Shown piece by piece: positions 51,832-59,697 of a DNA stretch of 64,000 nucleotides. The stretch lies in the NCBI GenBank assembly GCA_028688225.1, contig JAQTYQ010000003.1, positions 62,001 through 126,000 on the forward strand, in the 5' to 3' direction. A model generated the notes under the pieces. The model had not been told where the DNA came from. It ran no database searches and was given only the letters and a program-made list of their open reading frames with translations. The position numbers and the translations under genes were made by a program. Origin of the DNA: Opitutaceae bacterium. GTDB lineage: Bacteria; Verrucomicrobiota; Verrucomicrobiia; Opitutales; Opitutaceae. How positions within the stretch are numbered: position 1 is the first letter of the stretch; the number at the start of each line of letters is the position of its first letter.

Positions 51832-51933
51832 CCCGGCAAGATGCACGCCCTCCCAAAGGCTGCAAAGACTTAAGCGATGCCGCTCCTACTCAGCTGACAT
51901 GGGGCAGCTCTTGGCGCCGCACCGGGGGCGGCT

Positions 51934-52368
51934 TTACTTCGACGAGCTTTCCTTCATGAGCTGGATCCAGTCGGCCGTACGCACGCGGACCCGGGGGAAG
52001 GAGACACACATCTTGTAGAGCTCCTCGAATTCACCGGCAAAATCGCGCGGCAGACGGTTGCGGCGAAGATACCAATCCTCAAAGTCCCGGACACTGTTGA
52101 GCGCCTTGATTTCGATGACGTTTTTCATGGCGTCGGGAAGCAGATCCAGCAGGTAGGTCTTCACGAGCTCCGCGCGCTCGGCATTGTCGCCCGTGACCTT
52201 CTCGCAGATGGCTTGGATATGAGCCGGCTTGATCGTGCGATATTTGGCCTGCAGATAGTTATTGATGCGGGAAACAGCGATGCCGGTAAGTTTATGCAAC
52301 TGGACTTGATTGATGCCGTTTTTCTGCATTACCGCATCCAACAACCCGGGAAATAGTTTTTTGTTCAT
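51934..52368 (-). CDS. Small XRE-like helix-turn-helix protein
   Basis: The 144-residue protein begins MNKKLFPGLLDAVMQKNGIN and then QVQLHKLTGIAVSRINNYLQ, a helix-turn-helix resembling the Cro/C1 (XRE) family. The second half (AMKNVIEIKALNSVRDFEDW and a basic helix-rich part) has no motif I recognise. No partner gene is adjacent. The ATG at 52366-52368 is used because the upstream open frame (to 52548) has no family character. The upstream DNA is AT-rich compared with the neighbours. Target DNA is unknown. Confidence 0.7.
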   Translation of the reverse strand: MNKKLFPGLLDAVMQKNGINQVQLHKLTGIAVSRINNYLQAKYRTIKPAHIQAICEKVTGDNAERAELVKTYLLDLLPDAMKNVIEIKALNSVRDFEDWYLRRNRLPRDFAGEFEELYKMCVSFPRVRVRTADWIQLMKESSSK

Positions 52369-53043
52369 CTTGATAATACAGTAGCATGGTTCTGCGAATT
52401 TACCAGTTGCAAAATAGGTACCTTGGGAAGCAAGTTTGGCAACCGGCCGCGTTCCAATTCCCAAGGCAGCAGTCATTCTTTGGTTTGTCAATATTGTGGG
52501 CAGATCCCCGATTCTGGGAAGGAAATCCCGGAGATGTGACGCGCCCACCGCCGACGTCGCGTGATGCGGTCAACCAACCGGTACGAGGTCGATCACTAAG
52601 GGCAGGGTTTCTTTGCTGCACATGGGTTGCCGGGGGGTGCCTTACCTTACCGGCAACGACGTCTTCAACAGCAGGCGTTTGGGCTTGGCGTCGACAGGGG
52701 CGGCGCTGCCATCAGCGCACAGACTATGATCGGCCGCAGGTTTTTTTGCGCTGGCTGTTTCTCGATCATCCTGAGAAAAATGGAATTCACGGCCATTGGC
52801 TTGGATTTATTTGAGTAGTTAACCTTATCAAACATAGTTTAAAAACTCCTAGGTGGATGAATTATGCCTTTATCGTCTATATCCATAGGGCTATCAGCAG
52901 GCATAATAATACATTTTACGCTATACGTTGTGGTTGACCCAGACCGAAACCACAACAGGTAGTAGTTCCCTTCGGAGTTTGTGTAGCTCATGCCGCTTAG
53001 CGGCAGGCAAGTTCCTCCACATTTCTAATACCCATTTCCAACC
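52369..53043. other. 675-bp non-coding region before the ribonucleotide reductase gene
   Basis: No confident gene is seen. The left part has a palindrome GTTGCCGG/CCGGCAAC (about 52625-52656) and frames too short or poor to call. The right part (from about 52820) is AT-rich. It then contains two clear hairpins that probably sit in the reductase mRNA leader: GTTGTGGTT/AACCACAAC (52927-52956) and TGCCGC-tta-GCGGCA (52991-53005). No cobalamin-riboswitch B12 box was found by eye. Confidence 0.55.
52927..53005 (+). promoter_or_regulatory. Hairpin-rich leader of the ribonucleotide reductase gene
   Basis: Two perfect hairpins are present. The first has a 9-bp stem GTTGTGGTT (52927-52935) and AACCACAAC (52948-52956) around a 12-base loop. 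The second has a 6-bp stem TGCCGC (52991-52996) and GCGGCA (53000-53005) with loop tta. They end 38 bp before the ATG at 53044. Neither is followed by a T run, so neither is an obvious terminator. A regulatory role (attenuation, translation control or protein binding) is inferred. Confidence 0.4.
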
Positions 53044-55122
53044 ATGGATAGCTCTGCTTTGCCCATTTCCCATCCCGCCAATGGACTGCAGGACTTCATC
53101 GCCATCTCCCGGTACGCCCGTTATTCGCCTGAACTCCGCCGCCGCGAGACTTGGGCTGAAGCTGTCAACCGTGTGCGTGATATGCACCTCGTGCATTACC
53201 CAGACACGTCCCTTGGCGATGCCGCGCTGGCGGCACTCTCTACCGGTGATGTCACGGGCGATGATCTCACACGCATCGGCCGGCTGGGCCGGTTGCACGA
53301 AGTCATCCGTTCCGCGTTCGCCTCGGTGGAGCGGCGGGAGGTGTTGCCCTCCATGCGCAGCCTGCAATTTGGCGGCGAGGCGATTCTCAACAAGCATGCG
53401 CGCATCTACAATTGCGCCTTCACCTACATCGATCGTCTCGATGCCTTTCGCGAGACCTTGTACCTGCTGCTGTGCGGCTGCGGCGTGGGTTTTTCCGTGC
53501 AGCGCCATCACGTGGATAAACTTCCGCCCCTGGCCCCGCTTCGATCCAACGCCCGTGTGACCACCTTTGTCGTGCCCGACACCATCGAGGGCTGGGCGGA
53601 CGCCCTGCATCAGCTGATCGTGGCTGCGGTCGACGGCCGCCGGGTGATCTTTGATTATTCCGCCATCCGGCCCGCGGGCGCGCCCCTGCGCACCTCCGGA
53701 GGCAAGGCGCCCGGTCCGGAGCCGCTTTTTCATTCGCTGACTCGCATTGAGCACATCGTGCAACGTGCCGCCGGCCGTCGCCTGCATTCCATCGAGGCTT
53801 ACGACATTCTCATGTGGGCCGCCAAGGCGGTGCTCTCGGGCGGGGTGCGCCGCTCGGCGACGATCTGCCTCTTTTCCGCCGATGATGAGGAGATGGCGGC
53901 AGCCAAGACGGGCAATTGGTTCCAGGACAATCCGCAGCGCACGGCGAGCAACAATTCCGCGGTTATTGTGCGCGCGCAGGCCACCCGCGCCCAGTTCGAC
54001 AAGCTTTTCGAGGCGCAGAAGCAGTTTGGCGAACCGGGCTTCTATTTCGTGGAGGATCCCGAATACGGCGCCAATCCCTGCGTGGAGATCGGCCTGCATC
54101 CACGGCTCAAGGTCGATGCCGCGGCCATCGCCCGCTTGCGTGAACTCGGTTACGAGGGCGAGCTCCGCGAAGGCGACGTGCTCAGCGGCGTGCAGTTCTG
54201 CAACCTCACGACGGTTTCGGCCGCGGCTTCCGAGACCCCCGCCCGGTTCTACGAACTCTGCGCGCACGCCACGGTCATCGGCACGCTGCAGGCGGGCTAC
54301 ACCGGCTTCAATTATCTCTCCCCCGTCTCGCGCCTGATTACGGAGCGCGAGGCGCTGCTGGGCGTTTCGATCTGCGGCGTGCTCGACCGGCCCGACGTGC
54401 TGCTTGATCCGGAGGTGCTGCGCACCGGCGCGGCGGTCGTGAAGGCCGTCAATGCCGTCATGGCCCGCGCGCTGGGCATCAACCCTGCCGCCCGCACCAC
54501 CTGCGTGAAACCCGAAGGCACGGCGAGCCTGCTGCTCGGCACCAGCAGCGGCCTGCACCCGCACCACGCCCTCCGCTACCTGCGCCGCGTGCAGACCAAT
54601 GTCTATGATCCGATTTTTCAGCACTTCAAGCGGTGCAATCCCCACATGGTCGAACCGAGCGTCTACGACCCGAATGGCCGCACCGAGGTCATCACCTTCC
54701 CGGTTGAGGGACCGGCCTTCGGCATCTATCGCGACGACCTTTCGGCCGTGAAACACCTGGAGTATGTGCGGCTGGTGCAGCTGAGCTGGGTCCAGGCGGG
54801 CCGGCGCCACGAGAAATTCTCGCCCGGCCTCCACCACAACGTTTCGTGCACGATCTCCGTACGCGGCGACGAGTGGCCGGCCGTGGCCGGTTTCATCTGG
54901 GAAAACCGCCAGCATTTCACCGGCGTGGCGTTGCTGCAGGACCAGGGCGACAAGGCCTATGCGCAGGCGCCGCGCGAGGCGGTGGCCACCACCGAGGACA
55001 TCTCGAAATGGAACACGCTCGCCTACCAGCCGGTGGATTACACCCTGCTGCGCGAGGAGGAGGACCTCACTGAACTTAAGCAGGTCGTCGCCTGCGCCGG
55101 CGGCGCCTGCGAGCTGGCGTAG
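53044..55122 (+). CDS. nrdJ: Adenosylcobalamin-dependent ribonucleoside-triphosphate reductase (class II)
   Basis: The 692-residue monomeric-type enzyme matches the Lactobacillus leichmannii RTPR plan. It has NCAF with Cys124, the glycine-rich CGCGVGFSVQRHHVDKLPPL (144-163), the active-site NPCVEI (Asn344, radical Cys346, Glu348), FCNLTT (Cys386, redox pair with Cys124), CVKPEGTASLLLGTSSGLHP, and the C-terminal CAGGAC (Cys684 and Cys689), which re-reduces the active site. It makes deoxyribonucleotides using coenzyme B12 without oxygen, so it works in both aerobic and anaerobic conditions. It stands alone behind a hairpin-rich leader. No strong Shine-Dalgarno is seen before ATG 53044. Confidence 0.95.
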   Translation: MDSSALPISHPANGLQDFIAISRYARYSPELRRRETWAEAVNRVRDMHLVHYPDTSLGDAALAALSTGDVTGDDLTRIGRLGRLHEVIRSAFASVERREVLPSMRSLQFGGEAILNKHARIYNCAFTYIDRLDAFRETLYLLLCGCGVGFSVQRHHVDKLPPLAPLRSNARVTTFVVPDTIEGWADALHQLIVAAVDGRRVIFDYSAIRPAGAPLRTSGGKAPGPEPLFHSLTRIEHIVQRAAGRRLHSIEAYDILMWAAKAVLSGGVRRSATICLFSADDEEMAAAKTGNWFQDNPQRTASNNSAVIVRAQATRAQFDKLFEAQKQFGEPGFYFVEDPEYGANPCVEIGLHPRLKVDAAAIARLRELGYEGELREGDVLSGVQFCNLTTVSAAASETPARFYELCAHATVIGTLQAGYTGFNYLSPVSRLITEREALLGVSICGVLDRPDVLLDPEVLRTGAAVVKAVNAVMARALGINPAARTTCVKPEGTASLLLGTSSGLHPHHALRYLRRVQTNVYDPIFQHFKRCNPHMVEPSVYDPNGRTEVITFPVEGPAFGIYRDDLSAVKHLEYVRLVQLSWVQAGRRHEKFSPGLHHNVSCTISVRGDEWPAVAGFIWENRQHFTGVALLQDQGDKAYAQAPREAVATTEDISKWNTLAYQPVDYTLLREEEDLTELKQVVACAGGACELA

Positions 55123-55156
55123 CCCGGATGTTTCCTGCCGCGGCCTTTGGCCGCCG

Positions 55157-55210
55157 TTTCGACGGGCTCATCCCTCGGCAGGCTCGGGATGAGCCTGAGC
55201 CAAGTCGAAG
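55157..55210. repeat. REP-like palindrome downstream of nrdJ
   Basis: Outer arms TTCGAC (55158-55163) and GTCGAA (55204-55209) enclose a 9-bp inner stem GCTCATCCC (55166-55174) and GGGATGAGC (55186-55194). The sequence resembles the TTCGAC/GTCGAA-bounded intergenic palindromes common in bacterial genomes. It may also contribute to transcription termination or mRNA protection after nrdJ, together with a GCGGCC-ttt-GGCCGC hairpin at 55140-55154. Confidence 0.6.
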
Positions 55211-55358
55211 GGTCAAGGCCCCGAGCAAAGTCGAGGGGGCAACCAAAGGGGAACCTGAGGTGATGGCCACAAACTCCGCCTTCGGCGCGAGCCCCGACAA
55301 AGTCGGCGGGAGGTGCACTCTGCTGGACAGCAAAACCTCTCCCTCTCCGGAGGGTAAT

Positions 55359-55386
55359 CGCCGACGCGCCTCTAGGCGCGTCGGCG
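55359..55386. repeat. Perfect 12-bp-arm palindrome
   Basis: CGCCGACGCGCC (55359-55370) and GGCGCGTCGGCG (55375-55386) are perfect inverted repeats around TCTA. A shorter hairpin CCCTC-tccg-GAGGG (55341-55354) precedes it. It lies in the 639-bp gap between nrdJ and the RlmM gene. It could act as a terminator-like structure, though no T run follows. Confidence 0.6.
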
Positions 55387-55529
55387 TCCCAGTGGTAACG
55401 AGCGAATCTTTCTTTTGTGGCTAAAAAGATCTTCGCGTCCTGCGACGAAGGGAACGGATAGTGGCACGGTCTTTTCCCGCGACTGCGCGCGGAAAAAGTG
55501 GCGCGCTGACGCGCGCAGCCGGGTGCGGA

Positions 55530-55605
55530 CGTTCTCGTAATCTTGCTCGTTCTCTCGGCGGTGGCGGGGAGATCGATTACGATTAAGATCAAGAGAACGA
55601 GAACG
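55530..55605. repeat. Imperfect inverted repeat of gagaacg units
   Basis: The left half contains cgttctc (55530-55536) and ctcgttctct (55546-55555). The right half contains agagaacgag (55592-55601) and gagaacg (55599-55605). Between them gattacgattaagatc partly pairs with gtaatctt. The structure could form a long imperfect hairpin and resembles dispersed intergenic repeats in related bacteria. No gene is seen inside it. Confidence 0.45.
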
Positions 55606-55761
55606 ATCCGTTGCGACAAACCGGTTGGTCTTTACGCCTCGATAATCAGACACGGTCTTCACCCTGCGATGCGCATCTGTCCTGTCGCGGTCGCCGCGGT
55701 GGCGGGTGTCGCAGGGATATGCGCGCTTGCCTCGGCGCCCAGCGCCGGCCGCAATGGCGGC

Positions 55762-56769
55762 ATGTTGGCGACCAGCCAGGCAGGCTACGCCAAGCCTCTC
55801 GCCGGCGAACTTGCCGGCGCGGGGCTGGTCCCGCGTGAACAAGGGCCGGGATGGGTGCTTTGTGACGGTGGCTCCGGCCGGGAGCTTCCGGAACCCGCCT
55901 TTGCCTGGCTTCGGCTGCCGGCTCCCCGCGAATTTCGGGGCGCCCGGATCAACGCGCTTGGCCGGCAGATCGCGGACTACTTGGCCGACTCCCTGAGGGA
56001 TGAACGCCTCGAAACCGTCTGGCCGTGCGTCTGGGGTGGAGCGGGTGAGATTGCCGGTCTGACGCGGCGCGTCACGGCGGTGCAGAAAACATTTCAGGAT
56101 CTCCTGCGCCGGAAACTCTCGCGCGTCGCCCGGCTGGCCAGGACCGGGATGCCGTCGGGCCTCGGGCCGGTCCGAGGATTTTTTGTTTGCTTCACGGATT
56201 TTGATCGCGCGTTTGCCGCACGCGAGGCGGTGCTGGGGGGGCAGCGCCGCATGGCCGATGACGCGGCCGCCCCGTCGCGCTCTTACTTGAAAGTCGAGGA
56301 GGCCTATGGCGTGCTGGGGGCCGAACCACGACCGGGTGAAACGGTGGCGGATCTGGGCGCGGCGCCGGGCGGATGGAGTTACAGCGCCGCCAGACGCGGG
56401 GCGCGCGTGGTCGCGGTCGACAACGGCCCGCTCAAAGGCGGCGCACTTGGCCATCCCGGCATCGAGCACCGCCGGGAGGATGCATTCAGATTTCGGCCGG
56501 CGCCCGGCGAAACGTTCGACTGGCTTTTCTGCGATCTCGTCGCGGAGCCCCATCAGGTGCTGCGCCATCTGGTGGCGCCCTGGCTGGAGCGGCGCTGGTG
56601 CCGTCGTTTCATCATCAACCTCAAATTCGGCCGCGTCGACCCGCTGGGCCTGCTGCGCGAGTTACGGATGCCGGCCTCGCCCTTCGCGCTGAATGCCGCC
56701 GATTTCCGCATCCGGCATCTCTATCACGATCGCGAGGAGTTTACGGTGGTGGGCGGCCTCAGGCCGTAG
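55762..56769 (+). CDS. rlmM: 23S rRNA 2'-O-methyltransferase, RlmM-like
   Basis: The 335-residue protein has an N-terminal module (SQAGYAKPLAGELAGAGLVP) and a C-terminal FtsJ/RrmJ-type domain with VADLGAAPGGWSYSAARRGA as SAM-binding motif. Candidate catalytic tetrad residues are Lys in SYLKVEEAYG, Asp in DWLFCDLVAEP, Lys in FIINLKFGRVD, and a Glu near the C-terminus. RlmM methylates the 2'-OH of C2498 in 23S rRNA. The start MLATSQAGYAKPLAGELA at 55762 fits the RlmM N-terminus; an in-frame ATG at 55669 would add 31 residues of hydrophobic Ala-rich sequence. It is followed 13 bp later by a TrmH-family gene, a second RNA methyltransferase. Confidence 0.85.
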   Translation: MLATSQAGYAKPLAGELAGAGLVPREQGPGWVLCDGGSGRELPEPAFAWLRLPAPREFRGARINALGRQIADYLADSLRDERLETVWPCVWGGAGEIAGLTRRVTAVQKTFQDLLRRKLSRVARLARTGMPSGLGPVRGFFVCFTDFDRAFAAREAVLGGQRRMADDAAAPSRSYLKVEEAYGVLGAEPRPGETVADLGAAPGGWSYSAARRGARVVAVDNGPLKGGALGHPGIEHRREDAFRFRPAPGETFDWLFCDLVAEPHQVLRHLVAPWLERRWCRRFIINLKFGRVDPLGLLRELRMPASPFALNAADFRIRHLYHDREEFTVVGGLRP

Positions 56770-56782
56770 TTGAATCATCCGG

Positions 56783-57562
56783 GTGAAAGCCAAGGAACTC
56801 ACGATTTGCGGACTGGCGGCGGTGCGGGCGCTGTTTGCCCGGGATGCGCAAGCGATCGTCCGGCTGTACTTTGATGATGCGACCGGACGAAGGATCGGGA
56901 TGATCTGCCGGGCCCTCGCCGCATCGCGGAAGGTGTATCGCTGCGTCGAACCGGCCGAACTGGGAAAAATTGCCGGCACGGTTCATCACGGCGGCATCGT
57001 GGCCGTGATCGCGGAGCGGCAGCTGCGGCCGCCGCGACCCGAGGAGGTGCGCCGGTGGGCCCGGGCGGGAGACGCGTTGCTGCTGCTCGACCGCATCGGC
57101 AACGCGCACAACCTCGGCGCCATCGTGCGCACGGCGGCGTTTTTTGGCGTGCCGCGCATCGTCATTCCCGATCATCCGCAGCAGGCGCGGCCGGGCGAGG
57201 CCACCTACCGCATCGCCGAGGGCGGTATGGAGCATGTGGAGATTTTCGCCGTAAAATCGCTGGCCGGGTTCATGCGCGACCTGCGGCCCTTTTACCTCGT
57301 CGTCGGGGCGACCGTGCACGGGACGGATCCGCTGGAACGGAGGGCGGAACGCAGTCCCCGGCATCGGCCGCCGGCCGCGGGCGCATCGCGTCCGATGGCG
57401 CTGGTGCTGGGCAACGAGGAGCGGGGTCTGGCGGCCGAGGTGGAGGCCGCCTGCGAGCGGCGGGTGAGGATCCCCGGCCGTGGCGCGATCGAATCGCTCA
57501 ACGTTGCCGCCGCCGCTGCGATCCTCCTGCATCATTTCTTCGGTTCATTTCCGGAGCGCTGA
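56783..57562 (+). CDS. TrmH/SpoU-family RNA 2'-O-ribose methyltransferase
   Basis: The 259-residue protein has the three SPOUT motifs. Motif 1 is LLLLDRIGNAHNLGAIVRTA, motif 2 is MALVLGNEERGLAAEVEAAC, and motif 3 is IPGRGAIESLNVAAAAAILL. The N-terminal substrate-binding domain begins MKAKELTICGLAAVRALF. It is a knotted SAM-dependent methyltransferase acting on tRNA or rRNA. It starts with GTG at 56783, 13 bp after the RlmM stop, so the two are likely co-transcribed. Confidence 0.93.
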   Translation: MKAKELTICGLAAVRALFARDAQAIVRLYFDDATGRRIGMICRALAASRKVYRCVEPAELGKIAGTVHHGGIVAVIAERQLRPPRPEEVRRWARAGDALLLLDRIGNAHNLGAIVRTAAFFGVPRIVIPDHPQQARPGEATYRIAEGGMEHVEIFAVKSLAGFMRDLRPFYLVVGATVHGTDPLERRAERSPRHRPPAAGASRPMALVLGNEERGLAAEVEAACERRVRIPGRGAIESLNVAAAAAILLHHFFGSFPER

Positions 57563-57614
57563 AACCTGCGGAGCGGCTTGCACGGGAGGCCGGCAGGCGG
57601 TTCAATGGCTGATC

Positions 57615-58211
57615 ATGATTTCCCTGCACGAAGGCCGCGGCGCGGAAGCGAGGAAGACCCGCCGGAGCAGGGTGCAGGCGCTGCATCTGACGGTAGCCGG
57701 CCTCCAGCCCCGCATCTGGCGGCGCCTGCTCGTGCGTGAAACCATGTGGCTGAGCCGGCTGCACGAGGTCATCCAGGTGCTGTTCGGCTGGTACGATTAC
57801 CAGACGCATCTATTCCTCCTGGGGGACAAGCGCTACGGCAACCCGATGAACCACGACGATGTGGTGATCGAGGATGATCGCAATGTAACGCTGGTCGATG
57901 TGCGTTTTTCCGAGCATGGCCGTCTGACCTATGATTATCTCTTCGCCGAGGGCTGGCATGTGGATATCCGGGTGGAGAAAACCGCCGCGGCTGAGAAAGG
58001 CGTCGTCTATCCAAAGTGCGTGGCGGGTGAACGGGCCGGCCCGCCCGAGGATTGCGGCGGAGCCGGGGCCTACAAGGACATGCTCTATTGCCTCAAGCAT
58101 CCCGAGACTGATCTCGGTCACGAATGGCGCGAATGGCTCGGCCCGGATTACGATCCGGAGCAATGTGACTTGGCGGCGATCAACAAGGCGTTGCGCCAGC
58201 TGGGCAAATAA
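57615..58211 (+). CDS. Plasmid pRiA4b ORF-3-like (IS1096 passenger/TnpR-like) protein
   Basis: The 198-residue protein contains VQALHLTVAGLQPRIWRRLL, WLSRLHEVIQVLFGWYDYQTH, FLLGDKRYGNP and LTYDYLFAEGWHVDIRVEK. Later it has YPKCVAGERAGPPEDCGGAG and FGNP/PEQCDLAAINKALR-like elements, the conserved blocks of the pRiA4b ORF-3-like family. These proteins are widespread, sometimes linked to mobile elements, and of unknown biochemical role. No transposase is present next to it. The start MISLHEGRGAEAR at 57615 is used because the longer frame overlaps the preceding methyltransferase gene. Confidence 0.82.
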   Translation: MISLHEGRGAEARKTRRSRVQALHLTVAGLQPRIWRRLLVRETMWLSRLHEVIQVLFGWYDYQTHLFLLGDKRYGNPMNHDDVVIEDDRNVTLVDVRFSEHGRLTYDYLFAEGWHVDIRVEKTAAAEKGVVYPKCVAGERAGPPEDCGGAGAYKDMLYCLKHPETDLGHEWREWLGPDYDPEQCDLAAINKALRQLGK

Positions 58212-58299
58212 GTCTCTGGATTGACCGGGGGGGCGGAGACCGGGAAGGACAAACGGAGCATCCTTCCGCGGAGAACCGCCTGTCGGGCCAGGCGGTCAT

Positions 58300-59010
58300 T
58301 CAGGCCGGCTTCAAGACGTAGCGGGGTGCCTCGCTGACGGCAAACAGATCGCCGGGTGAGCCCCGGCGCACGCAGTGGCCGCGATTGAGCAGCAGCACAT
58401 CGTCGCACAGAGCGACGATTTCGCCCGGATCATGACTGACGTAGAGCATGGGGATGCCGAATTCGTCACGGATGGTGAGCAGGTAGGGGATCACCCGCTC
58501 CTTCAACTCCACGTCCAAACCGGCCAGCGGTTCATCGAGCAGCAAGAGCCGCGGCGAGGCCAGCACGGCCCGGCCAAAGGCCACCCGCTGCCGTTCGCCG
58601 CCGGAGAGGGAGTCCACCCGGCGCTCCGCCAGAGCGGCGATGTCGAGCACTTCCACCACATGTTCGTAGGTGATCTCAGGATGTTGTTCCGTTCCGGTGC
58701 GGGCGTGGCTGTAGCACAGATTCTGCCGCACATTCAGGTGGGGAAACAACGCTCCATCCTGGGGTACATAGCCGATCTGGCGCCATTCCGCCGCGACGAA
58801 GACGCCATGGTTTGTGTCCGAAAGCACCGTGCCATCGAGGACAATCCGGCCGCCCGGGGGCCGCCGCAACCCGGCGATGACCTCCAGCAGCGAAGTCTTG
58901 CCGGAGCCGGATGCGCCAAAGATGCCGGTGATGCGCGCGCCGAGACGGGTGTCCACCTTGAGGGTGAAGGAGAGAAGCGAAAGCCTCAGCTGGGAGATTT
59001 CGAGGTTCAC
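58300..59010 (-). CDS. modC: Molybdate ABC transporter ATP-binding protein (no TOBE/Mop domain)
   Basis: The 236-residue ATPase has Walker A GIFGASGSGKTSLLE, Q-loop IGYVPQDGALFPHLNV, signature LSGGERQRVAFGRAVL, Walker B RLLLLDEPLAGLD and the H-loop VSHDPGEIVAL. It ends after the nucleotide-binding domain, so the C-terminal molybdate-binding TOBE/Mop domain of typical ModC (about 350 residues) is missing. Start GTG at 59008-59010 overlaps the modB stop by 4 bp. Tungstate cannot be excluded as a substrate. Confidence 0.9.
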   Translation of the reverse strand: MNLEISQLRLSLLSFTLKVDTRLGARITGIFGASGSGKTSLLEVIAGLRRPPGGRIVLDGTVLSDTNHGVFVAAEWRQIGYVPQDGALFPHLNVRQNLCYSHARTGTEQHPEITYEHVVEVLDIAALAERRVDSLSGGERQRVAFGRAVLASPRLLLLDEPLAGLDVELKERVIPYLLTIRDEFGIPMLYVSHDPGEIVALCDDVLLLNRGHCVRRGSPGDLFAVSEAPRYVLKPA

Positions 59011-59675
59011 GGCGTCTTTTTGCGCAGGAGGACTTCGCTCAGCCAGAGCGCGCCGAAAGCCAGGGCGGCCGACAGCACCAGCAATCCCCACGCCTCATCC
59101 TCGCGGCTGAGCTGGACCAGATGATAGATGGAAAGAGAGAGCGTGGCGGTGCGGCCCGGAATGAAGCCGGCCACCATGATGGTGGCGCCGAATTCTCCCA
59201 AGGCGCGGGCGAAGGCCAGCACTGCGCCCGCCACCAGTCCGCGCACCGCCAGCGGCAGCGTGATTGTCCAGAACACCCGCCACGGTCCCGCACCCAGGGT
59301 GCGGGCCACCTGTTCCAGCCGGGGGTCCACGCCTTCGAAGGCAAGGCGGGCGGTGCGCACAAGCAGCGGAAAGGACATCACGGCCGTGGCGATCACAACC
59401 GCCCGCCAGGTGAAGACAAGGTCCACGCCGAAAATGGCTTCCATCCAGCGGCCGAGCAGACCACGCCGGCCCAACAGCTTCAGCAACACCAGGCCGGTGG
59501 CCACCGGTGGCATCACCAGCGGCAGGGCCACGAGGGTTTCCACGACGGTCTTTCCGGGCCAGTCCTTCCGGGCCAGCACCCAGCCGAGGGCAACTCCGGG
59601 CGGGAGGATAAGCAGGGTGCCAGTGGCGGCAACCCACGTGGTGAACCAAGCGACCTGCCAGACTTCAAAGGACAC
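59007..59675 (-). CDS. modB: Molybdate ABC transporter permease
   Basis: The 222-residue protein has five hydrophobic segments and the ABC-permease EAA loop GVDPRLEQVARTLGAGPWRV. The motif LARKDWPGKTVVETLVALPLVMPPVATG is typical of ModB, as is VLAFARALGEFGATIMVAG. It starts with GTG (59673-59675). It overlaps modC by 4 bp and starts 22 bp after the modA stop, giving the operon order modA-modB-modC. Confidence 0.94.
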   Translation of the reverse strand: MSFEVWQVAWFTTWVAATGTLLILPPGVALGWVLARKDWPGKTVVETLVALPLVMPPVATGLVLLKLLGRRGLLGRWMEAIFGVDLVFTWRAVVIATAVMSFPLLVRTARLAFEGVDPRLEQVARTLGAGPWRVFWTITLPLAVRGLVAGAVLAFARALGEFGATIMVAGFIPGRTATLSLSIYHLVQLSREDEAWGLLVLSAALAFGALWLSEVLLRKKTP

Positions 59676-59697
59676 AGAAAAAGGGGTGAACCCGGTT

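Noticed and set aside
52820-53043. Cobalamin riboswitch before nrdJ
   Set aside because: I looked for a B12-box-like sequence and the conserved core and found none; only two simple hairpins are present.
52921-54915. A 664-codon open frame on the minus strand, opposite the ribonucleotide reductase gene
   Set aside because: Its translation is rich in Ala, Gly, Arg, His and Asp with no domain features and mirrors the strongly codon-biased reductase gene, whose motifs are unmistakable.
55372-56568. A 398-codon open frame on the minus strand, opposite the RlmM gene
   Set aside because: Low-complexity Arg/Ala/Gly-rich translation without motifs; the plus-strand gene has the full SAM-binding and catalytic residues.
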